In this document: positions 63,268-64,000 of the stretch, in pieces
Layout of the letters: each line of letters opens with the position of its first letter
Position numbering within the stretch: the stretch's first letter is position 1
Assembly (NCBI GenBank): GCA_041740995.1
Contig: JBGSKY010000257.1
Coordinates: forward strand, 1 to 64,000
Direction of reading: 5' to 3'
Source of the DNA: JBGSKY01 sp041740995
GTDB lineage: Bacteria > Planctomycetota > Planctomycetia > Pirellulales > Pirellulaceae
DNA length: 64,000 bases
The notes under the pieces: generated by a model
What the model was told of the DNA's origin: nothing
Seen by the model: only the letters and a program-made list of their open reading frames with translations
Databases searched by the model: none
Program-made: the position numbers and the translations under genes

Positions 63268-64000
63268 TTCTCACTGTAGTTCGAATCAGTTTATTGCGGA
63301 TGTATCATAACCGCGCCGAGTTATTGCTGACTTTCGTTGTCCCTTTGATCTTCTTCAGTATCTTTGCCTGGATCTTTGGTTCGCGTGAGAGCGACGGTGG
63401 CACACCTCGAATCAAGATCGCGGTTGTCGATCTCGTGCAGACAGAAGTTTCAACTCAGATCGTAGACAACTTGCATGAAGTTCGCTCGCTGCGATTCTTA
63501 GGCGAGCAACCAAGCGGCCAGGCAGTCACGGCATCGGGCGATGAAACGACCGCGGACAAGCCGTTACTGCGAAGCGAAAAGACAGCGGAAGATTGGGTCC
63601 GTCGCGGGCTGGTAACAACAGCGATCCTCTTAAAGCCGACCGAAAAACCGATGGAAACGACCTCGACAAGTCTAAACATCAAAGCCGAGATTCTGGCCGA
63701 TTCTTATGACCAAGTCGCACCACAGATTATCAGTTCGATTGTCCAAAAATCGCTGGCCGCAGCGTCTCAAAGCGTCATACAATCAGCCGCAGAGCAGCGA
63801 CAAAGAGCAGCCTTGCAAACAGCCGACTATTCCGTTGCGGCCAATCCAAACAGCAATCTAGCCATGGACTCGGCAAGCCTTGCATCTGCGAATTTCCCGA
63901 TCCAAACCAGCGAGTTAATGCCTTCGGTTGAGATTCGAGACGTGCTGGGTGCAAACAAGGTTAATCCTGTTGTCGCCATGTACGCCGCAGGGATCGCTGT
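63264..64000 (+). CDS. ABC-2 type exporter permease, 5' part (runs off window)
   Basis: The ATG at 63264 overlaps the ATPase stop and the frame is open to the window end (about 245 residues). It starts ILTVVRISLLRMYHNRAELL and then LLTFVVPLIFFSIFAWIFGS, the first helix and cytoplasmic start of an ABC-2 permease. A long extracytoplasmic domain follows (IKIAVVDLVQTEVS, VVAMYAAGIAV at the end), with the remaining helices outside the window. This matches the large-loop ABC-2 permease group (NatB/YhgE-like plan). The gene is therefore a partial record here, not a truncation. Confidence 0.88.
   Translation, partial: MILTVVRISLLRMYHNRAELLLTFVVPLIFFSIFAWIFGSRESDGGTPRIKIAVVDLVQTEVSTQIVDNLHEVRSLRFLGEQPSGQAVTASGDETTADKPLLRSEKTAEDWVRRGLVTTAILLKPTEKPMETTSTSLNIKAEILADSYDQVAPQIISSIVQKSLAAASQSVIQSAAEQRQRAALQTADYSVAANPNSNLAMDSASLASANFPIQTSELMPSVEIRDVLGANKVNPVVAMYAAGIA

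Noticed and set aside
1..64000. CRISPR arrays, insertion sequences or prophage genes
   Set aside because: No regularly spaced direct repeats, transposase or phage structural genes were seen.

Overview
The window looks like a chromosomal segment of a planctomycete, most likely from the Pirellulaceae. The main evidence is a paired DUF1592/planctomycete-type cytochrome c protein and DUF1552 Tat protein, together with many large secreted proteins of unknown function, secreted WD40, PQQ-propeller and caspase-like proteins, glycan-active enzymes and an NPYxxP-type membrane-protein N-terminus. Base composition is close to half GC by eye. Ribosome binding sites are weak or absent before many genes, so several starts are uncertain and were chosen from family N-termini, signal peptides or ATG position.

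Layout. 1-4.5 kb: the 3' part of a gamma-glutamyltransferase, a 5'-truncated M19 dipeptidase remnant, a GH16-like secreted glucanase-fold protein and SelO. 4.7-7.9 kb: two paralogous double zinc-ribbon, tail-anchored proteins flanking a Uma2-family nuclease, with one copy of a short palindromic repeat. 8.1-9.5 kb: xylose isomerase. 9.6-15.7 kb: a WD40/PDZ-like/caspase protein divergent from a secreted VWA protein, a possible protease signalling or stress module. 16-20 kb: small membrane proteins, a stand-alone M41-type zinc peptidase overlapping a membrane-anchored PQQ-propeller gene, and a second, inverted copy of the palindromic repeat. 20-29 kb: a glycan and extracellular-matter block (GH29-like, beta-helix, DUF1552, DUF1592/cytochrome, concanavalin-like fold). 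29.6-34.3 kb: a GltS-type symporter divergent from pyruvate kinase, then a protein with a diadenylate-cyclase-like C-terminus. 34.5-40.9 kb: an RND efflux pair followed by a possible outer-membrane beta-barrel protein and a single-TM protein.

40.9-42.2 kb is a gene-poor stretch holding a degraded membrane-protein gene, a cluster of unexplained inverted repeats and tRNA-Arg(CCT). 42.2-54 kb: a GT2 glycosyltransferase converging on a two-gene operon for uncharacterised giant secreted or membrane proteins of 1361 and 2290 residues. The larger one looks like two export units fused head to tail. 54.2-59 kb: a minus-strand run of class IV aminotransferase, HemN/HemW-like radical SAM protein, transglutaminase-like protein and an NAD-dependent epimerase. 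59.4-61.9 kb: a trypsin/PDZ protease followed by a degenerate relative whose PDZ domain sits inside the protease fold. 62.3-64 kb: an ABC-2 exporter (ATPase plus the start of its permease), running off the window.

Most neighbours look like ordinary planctomycete chromosome. The strongest candidates for undescribed biology are the giant-protein operon, the caspase/VWA pair, the zinc-ribbon/Uma2 cluster, the diadenylate-cyclase-like protein with an altered DGA motif and the PDZ-inserted pseudoprotease. All functions are read from sequence patterns without database searches.
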